A stretch of DNA of 6,267 nucleotides from Pseudomonadota bacterium (GTDB lineage: Bacteria > Pseudomonadota > Alphaproteobacteria > JAKJEU01), in assembly GCA_022705265.1 (NCBI GenBank), contig JAKJEU010000089.1, positions 1-6,267 of the forward strand. Reading direction: 5' to 3'. Both the position numbers and the translations under genes were made by a program. The notes beneath the pieces were generated by a model. That model was given only the letters and a program-made list of their open reading frames with translations, ran no database searches and was not told the origin of the DNA. Positions 6,217 through 6,267 of the stretch are shown here, one piece after another. Every line of letters starts with the position of its first letter. The stretch's first letter is position 1.

Positions 6217-6267
6217 ATGCAACAAAAGAAAATAGTAGCAATTTTTTACGGTGGAAAATCGGTCGAA
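6217..6267 (+). CDS. ddl: D-alanine--D-alanine ligase, N-terminal fragment
   Basis: Only 17 codons are inside the window: MQQKKIVAIFYGGKSVE, open to the last base. The hydrophobic strand followed by GGKSVE matches the start of D-Ala-D-Ala ligases (ATP-grasp family), where the motif normally continues with EH and a Ser-containing segment that binds D-alanine. The enzyme makes the D-Ala-D-Ala dipeptide for peptidoglycan precursors in the cytoplasm. The GGKS form fits Firmicutes-type Ddl rather than the GG(W/P)SSERE form usual in Proteobacteria. AAAGG (6202-6206), ten bases before the ATG, is a slightly distant ribosome site. The call rests on a very short stretch and could be wrong. Confidence 0.7.
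   Translation, partial: MQQKKIVAIFYGGKSVE

Overview
The window is AT-rich on both strands. It reads as chromosomal DNA of a low-GC Firmicute, most likely an anaerobic Clostridia-type gut or host-associated lineage. Four things point that way: strong purine-rich Shine-Dalgarno sequences (AAAGGTGAT, GGAGG), near-consensus sigma-A promoters, a PhoB/BaeR-type regulator with a BaeS-type kinase carrying Clostridia-like motifs, and a D-Ala-D-Ala ligase beginning with GGKSVE. This placement is inferred from motifs, with no database comparison.

Layout, all genes on the + strand: (1) 2-1261 is the 3' end of a Gly/Asn/Ser-rich, repeat-bearing protein of unknown function, closed by an intrinsic terminator that looks usable from either direction. 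(2) 1313-1599 has no convincing protein gene. It contains several RNA hairpins, a 13-nt direct repeat, a possible promoter and a strong terminator with a perfect 10-bp stem, so a small non-coding RNA of about 155 nt is likely. (3) 1600-1726 holds a near-consensus promoter (TTGATA, 17 nt, TATAAT with extended -10) and an excellent Shine-Dalgarno driving a 19-residue hydrophobic peptide, too short for ordinary gene calling. (4) 1793-3982 is a complete P1B-1 copper-exporting ATPase (copA). (5) 4055-6132 is a response regulator and a histidine kinase overlapping by one base. (6) From 6217 the first 17 codons of a D-Ala-D-Ala ligase run off the end, after an AT-rich dyad with a T-tract.

How the genes may work together: CopA exports cytoplasmic Cu(I). 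The two-component pair sits 72 nt downstream in the same direction and could respond to copper or envelope stress, but nothing in the sensor domain proves this. No CsoR- or CopY-type copper repressor gene is visible in the window. The least explained part is 1370-1726: a likely small RNA followed by a strongly expressed-looking 19-aa membrane peptide. The RNA has a segment imperfectly complementary to that peptide's Shine-Dalgarno and start codon. This arrangement recalls type I toxin-antitoxin modules or sRNA/leader-peptide regulation, but it is a hypothesis only.
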